Below, piece by piece: positions 19,242 through 32,221 of a DNA stretch of 64,000 bases (within the stretch, counting starts at the first letter, position 1; every line of letters starts with the position of its first letter). The notes below the pieces were generated by a model. That model was not told where the DNA came from. It did no database searches and saw nothing but the letters and a program-made list of their open reading frames with translations. The DNA is from Terebella lapidaria (taxonomy: Eukaryota > Annelida > Polychaeta > Terebellida > Terebellidae). Position numbers and translations under genes: made by a program. The stretch covers positions 10,637,001 through 10,701,000 of the forward strand of contig OX424563.1 in the NCBI GenBank assembly GCA_949152475.1. Direction: 5' to 3'.

Positions 19242-20102
19242 ATGGCAGCAAACTTGGCAGGACTGGCGTTTATTCCATATTATCGACATCTCATGGATCT
19301 GTTGGAGACTAGCAGCGAACTGAAGAAGACATCAAAAGGTATCTATTATAGCAACAGAGTAGCACTACTGAGCAAACAATATACGCTGGTCATAATCAGG
19401 CTTAGCTACAAGGATTCTTCATTTCTACTGCTCAATTTTGATGAAAGATTTCCATAAACAAGTATCACTTGTATGTTATAAGAAGCCCAGGTTCCAACTA
19501 AACCTTCTACAGCACGCCCCTAACTGCACTGATAATGTCAAGTAAATAGTCCATTCCATTAAGTCTGTCCATGTTTGACCAGGTATCTTTCACCAAGTGA
19601 TGTATGCTGCTGCCGGGACTGCGGTGGGCGGTGCGGTGGCTGGACCCCCAGGGGCTATGATTGGAGGCGTCATTGGTCAGTCACTGAAAAGTCACATGAC
19701 TTTTCACAGGTGGTGAAAAGTCACCACCTCATAGCTGGCTCCAAATGCTGGAATAAAATGAAATGAAATAGTTCATAGATTAGATTACGTATTCATTATT
19801 GCCCTGTTAGGTCATAATTTATTTGGAACATTATGATGTATCCATTATGATTACATATCAGTTCAATCATCACAGGTTCATACTTGGGGTATCGTACTGT
19901 GAACAGCTATGATTCGATGGTGGAAGTGATTCGAGGTTTGTCAGATGCAGAGAAGGAAGACCTCGTGAAGAAAATTCAGGAGTTGGTTGGAACAACGGGG
20001 CTCGAGGCTCTCACGCAATTCATTGCGACACAAGTCAACCGAGAAGTTCTACTTAATCTCGTGCGTCAGTTTGCCAACGAAGCTGGCAAGCAGGCAAGCT
20101 GA
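19242..20102 (+). CDS. C19orf12: C19orf12-like membrane protein (three exons)
   Basis: Exons are 19242-19338, 19583-19675 and 19876-20102 with GT/AG borders and phase 1 at both joins. They give a 138-residue protein, close to the human family member (about 141-152). Visible features are an N-terminal amphipathic part (LMDLLETSSELKKTSKG), a glycine-rich membrane hairpin around residues 38-66 (GTAVGGAVAGPPGAMIGG), an SYLGY segment, and a C-terminal helical half with LSDAEKEDLVKK and a long QFIATQVNREVLLNLV helix. Human C19orf12 localises to mitochondria, ER and MAMs and is mutated in the iron-accumulation neurodegeneration MPAN; its biochemical role is unsettled. The start has a good context (A at -3, G at +4). 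A poly(A) signal AATAAA lies at 20937-20942. Untranslated first exons cannot be excluded. Confidence 0.88.
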
Positions 20103-20936
20103 ATGAGGCCTTTGATCTGGATTGTTCACTGAATGCAATGTTATGTTTTGCTGATGAATGTACAGGAATGATATTAAATAGTAACTACTAGTAGGTGCTG
20201 CTCAAAATAATTGTATATTTGGAGGAATGGAATTTATCACTGCTATTTTAGATTTTTGCACAATATATTTGTGACCTGTTTTGTGGTGAATGTATGAGTT
20301 TAGTGAAACCAGTCATCCACCGTAACATATCCTGGTATTCTGTGTGGGTGGACCATTTCATTTTCATCAAATGGTATCCAGTCCTACTAAATTCCTACAG
20401 TGGGACCTCATATCTGTATGTGCTGCACATGTGTTTAAGTTAATACGGTTAATCTCAAATCATTGCTTACTCCTGTCATGTGTTTACTATACGAGCATGG
20501 CTGTAACTTATACATCCGATAATATATTGTATGTTTTGTTGTTGAGACACGCCTCGTTTACTGTTTACAGCTAAAATCATTATCCAAATGTGAGAATCTT
20601 GTGGTATTATCCATTCCTTTGACTGGTTTTAGCTTTTCACTGGAAAACATTGTGATCGAGATGTGAAAGGATTACAATACAGGTATATATTTATATATTA
20701 CTGTGCAGCTATTTTTTAATGCTTTTTGTAGATTACTATGATATGTTGGATATTATAGTTAAATTTGCATTTAGTTGTAGCTTATAAATTATAAAAAATA
20801 TACGTATGATACTAACTTTATTTCAAGATTTATATGTCAATATAAAGCTATATGCAGCTAGATGCATGCGTTACAATTTGCTGTGTTTTGTAATGTTTAC
20901 ATGATCAATGTTGTGCAGTGTAAAAAGTGCCTTGTA

Positions 20937-20942
20937 AATAAA
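20937..20942 (+). terminator. candidate poly(A) signal of the C19orf12-like gene
   Basis: AATAAA lies 835 bp after the stop codon in AT-rich DNA, and another AATAAA-like site follows near 20975. This is the clearest signal before the next repeat region; usage is inference. Confidence 0.4.
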
Positions 20943-21469
20943 ATTTACAAGAAATTTAAATTTGTCAATATTCAATAAACTATTTTGATCTTTGTACATC
21001 TTTGTGCCCATATACCCATATATAGCATTATCAACATGATCATTGATCAATGTTGTCAAAACCACTGCTTCGAAATTAGTCCATGGGACGTAAACATTCA
21101 TGGATACAGATTGTGTATTCACATCGTTATGTGCACCATGATAACTAACTAGTACTAGTATGCATCATATACATCTACTGGTACATAGTCTGTTTTCATT
21201 TACTCAGGCCACACATTGAAAGTTCCCCATCTTCCCAGCCCAACTAGTGTCTTTCAGGAAGGTCAGTAATAAACGTTCCTAGTCCAATGTGTACACGATG
21301 GAAGATATTCCTAAACTCATTCGATTATTGCCCCCAAGAACTTGAGATGAAGTTGAATGACACAAAACTTTTGCCTTTGATATCATACCCTGAACTTAAA
21401 TCTTTTTTAATATGTTCTCAATGTGGGCAAAAATATAATGCCCAATCAAAGCAAATTGTACAATGTTCT

Positions 21470-21860
21470 GACTCCATCATAATGTATACTATAATGTATA
21501 CGAGGTCATCTATAGAAAGCTAGCGAATAAGGAAGGCAAATCACACGACGTTATGACACAGTGATGCTGTATACCAGGTCCTCTATAGCAAGCTACTGAT
21601 CAAGCAAGGAGAATTACACGACATTACGACTCCCATCATAATGTATACCATGTCCTCTAGAGCAAGGTAGTGATCAAGCAAAGCGAATTACGCGATGTTA
21701 GGACATCATTATGTATACCAGGTCGTCTATAACAAGCTGGTGATCAAGGAAAATCACACAACGTTATGACTCCGTCATTGTGTAACTAGGTCCTCTATAG
21801 CAAGCCAGTGATCAACAAAGCGACTCACAACGTTATGACTCCGTCATAATGTTCACGACA
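21470..21860. repeat. ~75-bp degenerate tandem array
   Basis: About five units share ATAATGTATAC(C), AGGTCCTCTATAGCAAGC, GTGATCAAGCAA and ACAACGTTATGACTCC. The copies are well diverged. No coding content. Confidence 0.8.
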
Positions 21861-24800
21861 TTACCAGGTCCTTCACAGCAAAGATTTTCTTCATAGTGAT
21901 CCAAACGCTTTGTCAACATGCATCTGGGTATTACTTTCCATCTGACTCAGCTGTTAACTTATAAATGATGTTACATATAAACTTCCAGAAAATGAATATA
22001 TCCCATATCTTATCACATTTCACGTGTAAATTTCTTGTGAATCTCCCACCCTCGTGTGTGCAGTCCAAATTATATCGTATGACATTTATAAACCAAGGAT
22101 TCTCACATTGCCCACTTCAGTGACCTCAAACTTACTTTAAAATGGTCTTTCCAAGGTGATCTTTAACTTGAATATATCTATATACATTGGTGTTGCAAGG
22201 CGACTTGCCTAGCTTCACATTGTGGTCTTTATGGAAATGTTTGCAGAAAAGCCCTTGCATTGTGTCATGAACAGGTGAAATCTTGTTCTTTTGATTACCT
22301 TGAGGATGACCTGATAACAATGTCCATGTTTAATTTCAAAATGATCATTCGCAACTTTTGTGTGAGGCAGTTGTAAAACACAAAGAAACAACAAAGTGTT
22401 AAATATCAACTTTATACATGCATCAATAAAATTCAATAGAATTATATAACAAATATATAGCACCTTTTAACAGTGTGTATCAAACACTGTTGATGACAAA
22501 CGCTGTAAAAAGTGGCAGATCGCTTCTTTCAACCGAAGAAAAAAAATACCAAAGCAACACTTATACTATGAGCAAAATACATCAAACATGCTTATGAACT
22601 ATACAGGTAGTGTGTGCACAGAGTGTCAACAATGTACAGTTTGGTGTCATACAATGTAGATGACAGTTCTAGGATATTTCTTATTTTGTCAATTTACACA
22701 CAAATTCGATGCTGAGTTTAAAAGAAAACCTCCCCTTGTTCATCTTTTTTAATATTAAGCAATTTTTTTCTGTGAAACAGACTGAAATAGCAAGAAAAGC
22801 AATTACATTGTATTGTCACCGATTAATGATTCAAGCAAATGAATTGGTCAAACACCAGCTGACGTCAATAAAATCATAACAATGAAACCATCATTAATTT
22901 GAAATAAATCGTAACTGTTTCCAAAAACATGACGATACATTTCTTTTCTTACGTCATTTAGTGTACTTGAAGAGGAGCGTTCGATATTGGATTACACATT
23001 TGATTCTCGTTTGCCTGTAACTTAATCTTTAAAATGTTCATTGAAATTCTTAAGCACACTCCAGTTAACGTTTTTTTTGCGTCAGACGAACAATTTGACA
23101 TTGCATTTTTACATGAATGAACCCATGGAACACCTGCACAGCTGTGTCAATACATTTTGACACGGCTACATGTACCAGCATAAAGCAACAGAAGGTGCAT
23201 TAAATACAGATAAATGCCTTGGGACATCTTCCCATTGGGCAACACAATCCAAGTGATTAGCGTTTTACGGCACATATGCAAGCAATGTACAAGTCATTTC
23301 ACAATTTTACTGCCCATGAAATTAGACGATTTGTCCGCTAGAAATTCAGATGCACTGACAAAGAAATTCCAATTCACCAAAAAAAAGAAATTCTGAGACA
23401 CTCATTCATTTGTAACTAATTTTTTCCCAGCTTAAGAGAGACAAGCCAATGGCAACAGATGATCCGTAATTTGATATTACACTCCTGCCATGTAAAATTA
23501 ATAGGAACTATTTCACATACAACTAAAGCCTTCCCGTTCAATTAGCAAGGATCATACTTCAAGAACACCTTGTTACACGGGCAGAAATATTAAACAGACA
23601 AAGCTTCGCTCCACACATTTTCTACCACTTTTTTCGAGCAGCTTGTATCAAACACTGTTGATGACATGCTGTTTGGTAAAAAAAAAATATCATCTTTAAT
23701 AGAGGATTTGTAAAATCTGCAAATTGACAGCTGTTCTGCAAAAGCAGATGACTGTTTTGTATCACTCATGGAACCTCCTACTATGATACTATCACATCAA
23801 AAATACTCAATATTTACAGTAGATTGGGTCAATTACTCTTCACCGTACACTATCAATACCTATAATTGTCCTAATTACACCGAACACCTTTATATACAAT
23901 GCTACCATGGTTACAATACTTACTAGTAATTGGTTATATACCTGCTCCGTCTTGATATAACTCACTGGCACTTATAATGAACAGTGATAGCATAGTACAA
24001 TGTGAATACTGGTACATGTACACAGATTTGGAACACAGGCAAAACATAATCACTTACTCAGCACTATTATCTTGTATGGGTACATGTGACGACGACAAAA
24101 GCATTCGGACATAAGATTGATCATACCTTTGGCTTTAGAGCAACCAAATATCTGCCTCTATCCCCCCCCCCCTCCCCCCCTGCCACACACCTTTATTGTG
24201 TACTAGATCTGTACTATCCAGTTGTGTAGCCTGACAAACAAAAAGTTTGAAAATTTTGAGATGTTTCCGAAAAAGCTGTCATAATGCCAAAGTCCTATGG
24301 GACTACCTGGTTGTAAAACATGTAAAATGGGGGGAAAAAATTATCATTTCATTTTGCTGCCAGCTGAGATCAAGTTGTTTCCATGGTCACAGCGTTGAAA
24401 GCACCGCTGATACATGATATAACTTCTTTTCCAAGTTTTGGAGCTGCGGATTTACACTATAATTGGGCAAACTACAGTGAAATCTCATGCAGATAGGTTG
24501 TAAATTTGATATAGCACTCAGCTGACTGCACGTGGCAAAATCAGATTACAAAATACCATCGTACATTTGTGTTTTGTAAACAGAGTCACACGGAACATCT
24601 CGTACAATGACTCACGATATCGGTTCACATATACTTAATCATACAATCTATGAATCAGGCCTCTTCACCTTTCTGCCCTTCGATACAATTACCCGGTATA
24701 TCAGACAATATTTGTAAGATAAACAAGGACCTTATCAGGGGACATCTGAACACTCGGCACACAGGTGAATGGTAACATATATATATATATGCATAATGTA

Positions 24801-27800
24801 CATGTATATATACATATATATATATATTATACATATCATATGCATCCCATATTCTCATAAATAAAATGTGAACACAATCATGTTCAAGGAATAATGGCTA
24901 AATGAATGCCCAAGGGAACTAATGAAACATGTTCCATACTTCTCAACGCATTACTTGCTTATACTGGTTCCTATAGATGTACATATAATCATGTATTACT
25001 CCTAATAACAGGCTATAGCAGGCACCACTTGCCAGTATCTTCAAATGGATGTACCGGTATCAACATACATTAACAATGTCCTAATTACAAATATTTGCGA
25101 GATGCTGATTGATAAAGATTACAGGCCATGTGTGAAAGGTCATGAATGTGATGAGTAATTGTATCAAATTATGACAAACATATTTACCATCCCTTACGGG
25201 CTTTCAAGAGTATATTTTCTTTCTTACATCTTTTTTTTTCTCAATTTTACATTATATCGATTCAAAAGATCCCTATCAAAGTTTAGTAGTTGGTACATCA
25301 ACATATCAGAATTACAGAATTTGAAATATTGGCAAACCAGTCACAGACAGCCACAAAAATCACATTATAGTTCATTGTTTATGGTCACAATACATGTATC
25401 ATTGACAACTGCCAGCTGCCTCGAATAGTGTAGATAAAACTGACTGGCCCTTGATTTGAACATGGAGCAAACACAGTTTGAGATCAAACACTGGGTGGTG
25501 ATACTTCATGGATATACATGTACACAAAAAATCATACATATACAATACAATATGCACAGCGGGATCAACATGAAATGGATTGAGCAAAACATCTATATCG
25601 TTGAACCAACGATAACCAGTAGCAAATTCACAAACCAGTCACACACACATGTCAAGAATAGGGCGGAGATATTACATGACTTCTTGTTGTGATTCTGGTA
25701 ACAAACAAATATATACGTGTTGTTAAGATATATACACCTATCGTTTACGTTACTTCACGGTAAACATCTTATCATGAATGGGTTTATTCATACAAAACAA
25801 CACATGTATATTTGTTCGTTGCCAAAATCCCAGCAAATAGTCATGTGACTTGGCCCTATTTTGTTTTTATGAAGAAGTGATTAAAACCATTGTGACTTGA
25901 TTTGTTACCATGGTTACCGGTATACGACCGGTTGATCTGCATGATTATGACTTGATAAGCCCTGAGTACTAATCTCTGTTAGTGACAACAGGACTCATCA
26001 AAAGAATCGTCTAAAATCTGTTGTCCCATTCACCAATTAAGTCTAATTAATGTACACTCATATATACAACAAATACGGTTTAAAACGATTGGCACAATTA
26101 GTTTCTGCGACAAATAAAGCATGTACAAGTATCCAGACAATACAACACTTGTTACATAAGACGCACAAACAGAAATTACACCAATAAACAAACACCTTGC
26201 ACTTCATGAAATGACTCTAAATCATACCTCCAACCTCAAAAATTGAAGTGACACTGTCAATTACAGTACCTTCACTCCAATAAAAACTATTCCTACATAT
26301 TCACAAACATATATCCATGCATCTACAGCAGGACATCTGACAGCAATAGCTAAATGTTTTTTTAACTGCCCACCAGTAAGAATGTAACAGGCAATATTTG
26401 TTGGTTTGCAGTGATTATACACCCCAACAACTCTGACATAAAAGATTCAGAGAAAACATCCTTAACTTATATTTCACTGTTAAAATCGGTAACCAATACC
26501 CATAGATTGGTTACTTTGTGAACTTAAAAAATATTGGAACATAATAGTATGATTATCAAACTTTGACCTTGATTATACCCAGTCATCAAACTATATGCAC
26601 TCTATCAACTTTGGCCAGAAAACAATGGATTTATCTTGACAAGTTACATATATGTGCAATGTCTGCAGATAAGTAATGTATCAATGTTACTATATAAAGT
26701 GTACATGGTAGGCCTACATAGTATGGTGTATATTGACTCAACCCTAAAGACAGTGTTTTCTTTCTGACCCATAAAAAATGCAGACCTTAGTAGGCCTATT
26801 GTGTAAGACAGAGACTTTTCTGCTGGAAGTCCTTAGGCCACTTCAACTAAAATTAAAATTAGAATATCAGCACCTTTCCAGGGGGGTTCATATATATCCG
26901 TCTGGCCAGAGAGCTCAGGAAACACGTGTTACTAACAATCCCTCTCTATCCAAATTCCAGTGACAACAATTACAAGGAAAGCATTAGCCAGACACTTGAG
27001 AAAAAGAACTCATTGTGGCCAATCCTTCTTCCCCTTTTTTCACCTCTGTCTGAGAATGGTATTATATGTATTTGTGAAAAAAAAGACTACATGTATGTTG
27101 CTTTTTGGAAAAATGTTCCAACAAAAAATGCTATGGCAATAAGAAAACTGCTCAAGGTTCTTTTAAAATCCAAATGGAATTCTGATTACTATTTCAAAAG
27201 CCCTTTAATTTCAGCCATACCTTCAGCAGGTAGAGTAAGTTATAACAGTAGAAAGAAGGTGAAACTCAGAATTGTGCACCTTGTACATCACCCACCACAT
27301 GTAGGCCTGCCATGTGTATACTAGAAAGTTTTCTCCATATTTCTGATGAAAAAATATGTCTAGCTTCGAGTTTGAATGTCATTGCAAATAGCTTTTTCCA
27401 CGAGGATAATACCACATAATCAGCCGAACAAGAACCAAGCAGGAAAATGATCCTACAGTGAAAAGGACTATGTGCTCTATAACATGATATCCTAACATCT
27501 GGGCATGAAACATGAACAAACTGCCATTCATAGCGTTTTTGATCAATTGTCAGTGAGAACCAAATTTCTCGGCCCCGAAGGTCAAAAACTATTGTTTGCT
27601 GTAGGAAGAGTGGAAGATGTACTGTAAACATACTCCCTGGATCGGCATATGTAAATAACAATTACATTGGTACCAATACACACTCGTCTGCCTTACATAA
27701 GGGCCTACATGACAACATTCACGTACACCACTGCAAACCAACACATATTGCTTGCCGCCTTGGGTATCATTCTCTCAGCTCGATGTACTAGTATATACCA

Positions 27801-28495
27801 TGTAACGGGGACCGGGGTAGGCCCATACAGCTGGCCATTCATCAAAGACACCTAATACTAGTCAATGACATATCACACAAATATTACACGCTCAGTTACT
27901 CACATCGTAACGTTCACAATGTGCGAGCTGTCAGCATTTTGAAGGGGAAAAAAAAATATCATGAATTTTCATTCCCATCACCAACTTGATGTTCATTTCA
28001 TATATATCCAGCTAGTATGAAGACAGTCCAAATGATCCAGCATACACTTCGAATTTACATGTACACCACTGCATACTTTGACGTTACATTGATGGCATAA
28101 CACCACATGGTTAAATGCATTCTTATATTATAATATTATAATGGAATATACTGACATCTATAGTGCTTCTATTATATTAGCAGTGCAGAGTGCAGTGATA
28201 TTTCTAGTTTTCTCAAGAAATGCTCGCATGAGTCAAGGCCGGGAAATACCATGACAAAGTGACGGTATCCTTCCAAACCACTGAATCTTGTGAATGAAAC
28301 CAACCGACACAGACAAAATGACAGGATACTGTTCTCAACATATACCTACAACATATACCATTCACCTACTACACAGAACATAATACCCCATTTTGATTCA
28401 TAGCCTGTTGGGTAGCTCACATGGATGTTATGGTTTTACATAGTTCACTAGGTGAGAAGCTGCACTGCTAGCTACAAGCTAATAGACAAATGGAT
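21861..28495. other. gene-free interval between C19orf12-like and ZIP genes
   Basis: No exon with conserved protein content was found on either strand in this AT-rich stretch. It holds a TATATA microsatellite (24776-24835), a C-rich run (about 24164-24180) and scattered short palindromes. Part of it may be the 3' UTR of the minus-strand ZIP gene. The open frames seen here (for example 26926-27324 plus and 27266-27661 minus) lack codon bias and homology. Confidence 0.6.
24776..24835. repeat. (TA)n/TACATG microsatellite
   Basis: An ATATATAT-rich stretch is interrupted by GCATAATGTACATG. Confidence 0.85.
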
Positions 28496-29683
28496 TCAGG
28501 GCTGTGTTGGGGACAGTGTGGTGTTAAGCATGCTGGCCAGCGTTGTCGCATGGTGCTCTTCAGGAACCTCCTCAGGTATCGCACACAGTGCTGCCATCAC
28601 TAGAAAGCCGAGAAACACAGAGCAGAACTTGGACATGCTGGTGTCGTGTGGGTCGATCTCTTCTTGCAGAATCTCAAAGAAGGTGACATAGATGAAAGTT
28701 CCTGTGGAGATTCCCTGCAAGATCCCGTTGATCAAGTCCAGCGAGCTACTCTCGTTTTTCACCTCGACTAGAACTGTCCCAATCATCACACCCACCGGCA
28801 TAATCAACGAACACAGAATCGTGGCAATGAGCATTTTACGGAAGCTGAATTGGTTCTTGACGAACTGGAGACCGAGCCCAAAGCCGATGACCGTCTCGTG
28901 GCAAAGGACGGCGATAAAAAGGTTCCAGACGTTCTGTTCTGACTTCTGCAGGCCAAGACTCATGCCCTCAAAGATACGGTGCAGGGAGAGAGCGACTATC
29001 AGGACGAGGGACCTCGTGTTGTGAGCATGCATCGTGTCTTCATCCTCGTTGGGAGCAAACTCGTGGCCGCTTCCAAACTTCATCTCGTCCGAGTCGTTGA
29101 TCTGGACCTTGATGGCCTCATCATCGTTACAGCAGTCACCTGTGCCCAAGAGCGGACAGTCTGTTGGTCTAGCTGGCTGTCCCTGGCTTGGATGGCTTGA
29201 CACAACATGTCCATTAGACACTTGCACTATGTTGTTACGGTCTCTTTGGGAAAGTTCGCCGTCACAGGGACCGTCACCGTGGTTGGTCACACTGCTGTTC
29301 ACTTTGTTGAATTGGTAGCACTGCTGCTTTCTTCTGGCAACCTTCTTCAAATGCCGCTTTTTGTAGCATTTGAGTATGACTTTTTCCATGAAGAATACGA
29401 GGAAGAACCCAGCTCCCATGATGGCATCAGCAACTGGGTAGGTCAGCTCTAGTGGCTCTATCAGCGCTTTGTCCAGGATTCCACGGACCTCAGGACCCAT
29501 GTGCAGGATAAATGTTGCAAAAAACACACCACCACCAAAACACATAAGACAACTGAGTACTTTCTTGCCTCTCTCCCCCTTGCTGGCAAAGTATGTGTGA
29601 ACCTTGTAAGGGATGAGGGTACATATCAACGGCAGTATGAAGATACCAATGAGACAGATGACTTTGGCGTGCCACCGCTCCAT
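28496..29683 (-). CDS. ZIP family II zinc transporter (SLC39A1/2/3-like)
   Basis: A single coding exon encodes 395 residues from ATG at 29683 (MERWHAKV...). It is a plasma- or vesicle-membrane importer of zinc and related divalent metals. Eight membrane segments can be traced: TM1 at about 8-26, TM2 with CLMCFGGGVFFATFILHM, TM3 near GAGFFLVFFMEK, then a long variable loop (about 105-225) with Cys, His and Asp, then TM4 with HRIFEGMSLGLQ (His at ~235), TM5 with HETVIGFGLG (His at ~262), TM6, TM7 with GTFIYVTFFEIL, and TM8. The TM4/TM5 histidines and glutamates match the metal path of ZIPs. HxxFEG and the YxTFxEIL motif fit subfamily II (ZIP1/2/3). The open frame continues 14 codons upstream, but a T-rich acceptor (TTTTGCAG at ~29731) lies there, so 5' UTR exon(s) exist upstream. 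A donor-flanked candidate lies at 31137-31260. The start has A at -3. Confidence 0.93.
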   Translation of the reverse strand: MERWHAKVICLIGIFILPLICTLIPYKVHTYFASKGERGKKVLSCLMCFGGGVFFATFILHMGPEVRGILDKALIEPLELTYPVADAIMGAGFFLVFFMEKVILKCYKKRHLKKVARRKQQCYQFNKVNSSVTNHGDGPCDGELSQRDRNNIVQVSNGHVVSSHPSQGQPARPTDCPLLGTGDCCNDDEAIKVQINDSDEMKFGSGHEFAPNEDEDTMHAHNTRSLVLIVALSLHRIFEGMSLGLQKSEQNVWNLFIAVLCHETVIGFGLGLQFVKNQFSFRKMLIATILCSLIMPVGVMIGTVLVEVKNESSSLDLINGILQGISTGTFIYVTFFEILQEEIDPHDTSMSKFCSVFLGFLVMAALCAIPEEVPEEHHATTLASMLNTTLSPTQP

Positions 29684-29739
29684 GATGATTGTTGTCTCTA
29701 CAGCTTGTTTTCTTACTTCAGTCAATCAACTGCAAAAAA

Positions 29740-32221
29740 AAAATGAACATTAACGTGATTTAGTTTTTCACCTTCACGAATCCTTTCCACAGAAATGTAG
29801 CTTACACTTCCAGTTATTGTACACAATACAATGACTGACAGTGTGGGCCATATAGTATATACAGAATAATTGATTCAATAGAATTTGAGCGAAGATGATG
29901 CTATAATGAGAACTGGAAAGTTTCACTGAATTACTAGTACTAATTGAAGTTCAATTTTGAAAACTGACTGTTTCTTTTATAATTTTTTTTCTGCCAATTA
30001 ATAGGCAAACATCATACTGTTCTTATAAATAAAACGGTGTTGGCCTCATAACAGGACAGCGATCTGTAACTTTTCAACATTCGCCAACCACTCAGAAACT
30101 GTCCATGCCATCTTATCGATAAGAAGAAGAGTGAGAAACAATGCACTAATACTAATATGCCACACATTTATTGTGATGTGGGCCAACTCAACTAAATACA
30201 TGTATATGTGCACATATACATGCACTTCTATCAAGGCGATAAGATCCAAGTAGGCCTAAATATCAATTGGTACACAATGTATATATTTTTACAACATACT
30301 GATACTTCACCCTACACTATTATAGTAGTTCCATTCTACACTTTGAATTTACTAGTACTATTAGTAGTATGCTGAAAGTTATAACTGATTAAATATTCTG
30401 GTCTATTCTATTATTAGTGTTAATATTTTTACTGGCATTTTATACTACCGGTAGCATGTAATGAATACAGTGTGTTCCATCATTCGGGACGAAAGAGTAC
30501 ACAATAGCTTCAGCAGGTACCATATCAGATAATTCAATGTCAATGTGATCTATTGCCTATGACCTACTCAGTCTCTTTTCTTGCATTCATTGACAAAAAA
30601 AGAACCCAGAAAAACATCGAAAAGTTGTTTTAAAAGAAACAAATCAATCCTCATGGCACTATACTCTGATTTTTCTAGCTCGTTCACATTTAATGGTGTC
30701 ATGTTATAATACAACTTGGCATTCTTCACAAAACGGCAATTTTCTACTAAACTCATATTTAGAATTCAAAATTCTCATGTTTGTATTGCAAAAATTTAGG
30801 AAGCTTAGAATCTACCACAATGTTAAATTTAGCCCCATCATAGAATTTCTGGGTCTGCACTTCACAGTAGAATCTTCATTCTTTGCTTGCTCTGTATAAT
30901 TTGAGAGCAGCATGTTTGTTTGAAATACACTTAGTCAAAAGTAACACCATTTTCTTTCACAGTTCGCATTTTACCAAATATCGGTGCCTACTAATCGGGT
31001 CAAAATCGCGCATAAAACTTGACATCATTTTTACATGAAAATATATAATATTACATTTATATGTTAAATATACAGTGTTTCTACTTTGTACACAAATAAC
31101 CGAGAACAAAAATACTTTGTTATCGAACCTTACCGGTTAACAGACCGTTGAAGCACTACCTGAGCACCACACCGTGGTCGCCAGAGATAGAGTGATGCCA
31201 GGCTTTACAGTACTTTTTTATTAATTTCTTCCTTGAACTCCAGTATACAGGTAAGTCGAAATTATGTTGACAAGTCACAGATGCAGCGAATTGTAATCCA
31301 GACAATTCTCCATAAAGACATTCACATTGGGCGTAAAGTTTTCTACGGTGTATTTATGGAACTGTAACTGATTAGTTAAACTAAATCTAGTTTATATAAA
31401 TACATTCAATAATTTATCAAAGCAGTCCAACTTTGTCCAAGTCAAAGCAAATCATTCAAGACAACAAAGGTCAAAGCACAAAATCATAAGTCAAAATTCC
31501 TTCAATTCAATTCACCAATCATTCATTCACTGAATAGGCTCCAAGTCCAAGTGTCCAAGTTAAACTTTGCTTCACGATTTATGAACCGCTCTGGACGGTT
31601 GGCCCAATATACTGTGGCTCAAGACCACTCAGACCCATGTATTTATCAAGTCCTCACCTAATACCGGGCCAGTGTTCACTGCTGTTGCACAAGACATCTC
31701 ACTTGAGTAGAAACAACAACCGCGTGTGTGTGTGCTCCCGTCAATGTTGTCAAGGTCAAGGTCGCTCACGTAGTCCGGTATGGCTAGCCTTTTGTATCAA
31801 TACGCATCCATCAGAATGCTCACCCACTTCTACCACAGTTTTTTTTTTGTGCGATAGAACCTTAATATATCTCTGAATGGTCTGTGCATAATATCGCTAA
31901 ATAAAACGAATATGAACAGTGTCCACATTTTCACCAGTTTCTACCTAGCCTAATTCAATAGCGTTGGACCCCCAGCAAACACTGTTGCTATGGGATATAT
32001 CCCGAGAATAGTTACCTCGGCAACCAATTTCGGTTATTGAACACTGATTATATCTCATGGCAAACAGTGTACATGCCAAATAAAGCACAGTTTTGAAGAC
32101 CTGAAAATTGGTGAAAATATACGTTTCATGCCAGATGAGAAGATTTCAAATTGATCTGACGGTCCGAAACAAAATTACGGCCAAAAATCGCGTGCGGACA
32201 CAAAGTATGAAGGTAAGAAAT
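29740..32221. other. intron/5' flank of the ZIP gene, no coding exon seen
   Basis: AT-rich sequence without conserved coding content. A possible non-coding first exon of the ZIP gene ends at a GTAAGG donor whose G is at 31136 (read on minus). This assignment rests on position and splice signal only. Confidence 0.4.

Noticed and set aside
26926..27661. Overlapping plus and minus open frames of ~130 codons
   Set aside because: No conserved motifs, no convincing splice sites and AT-rich composition like the surroundings.
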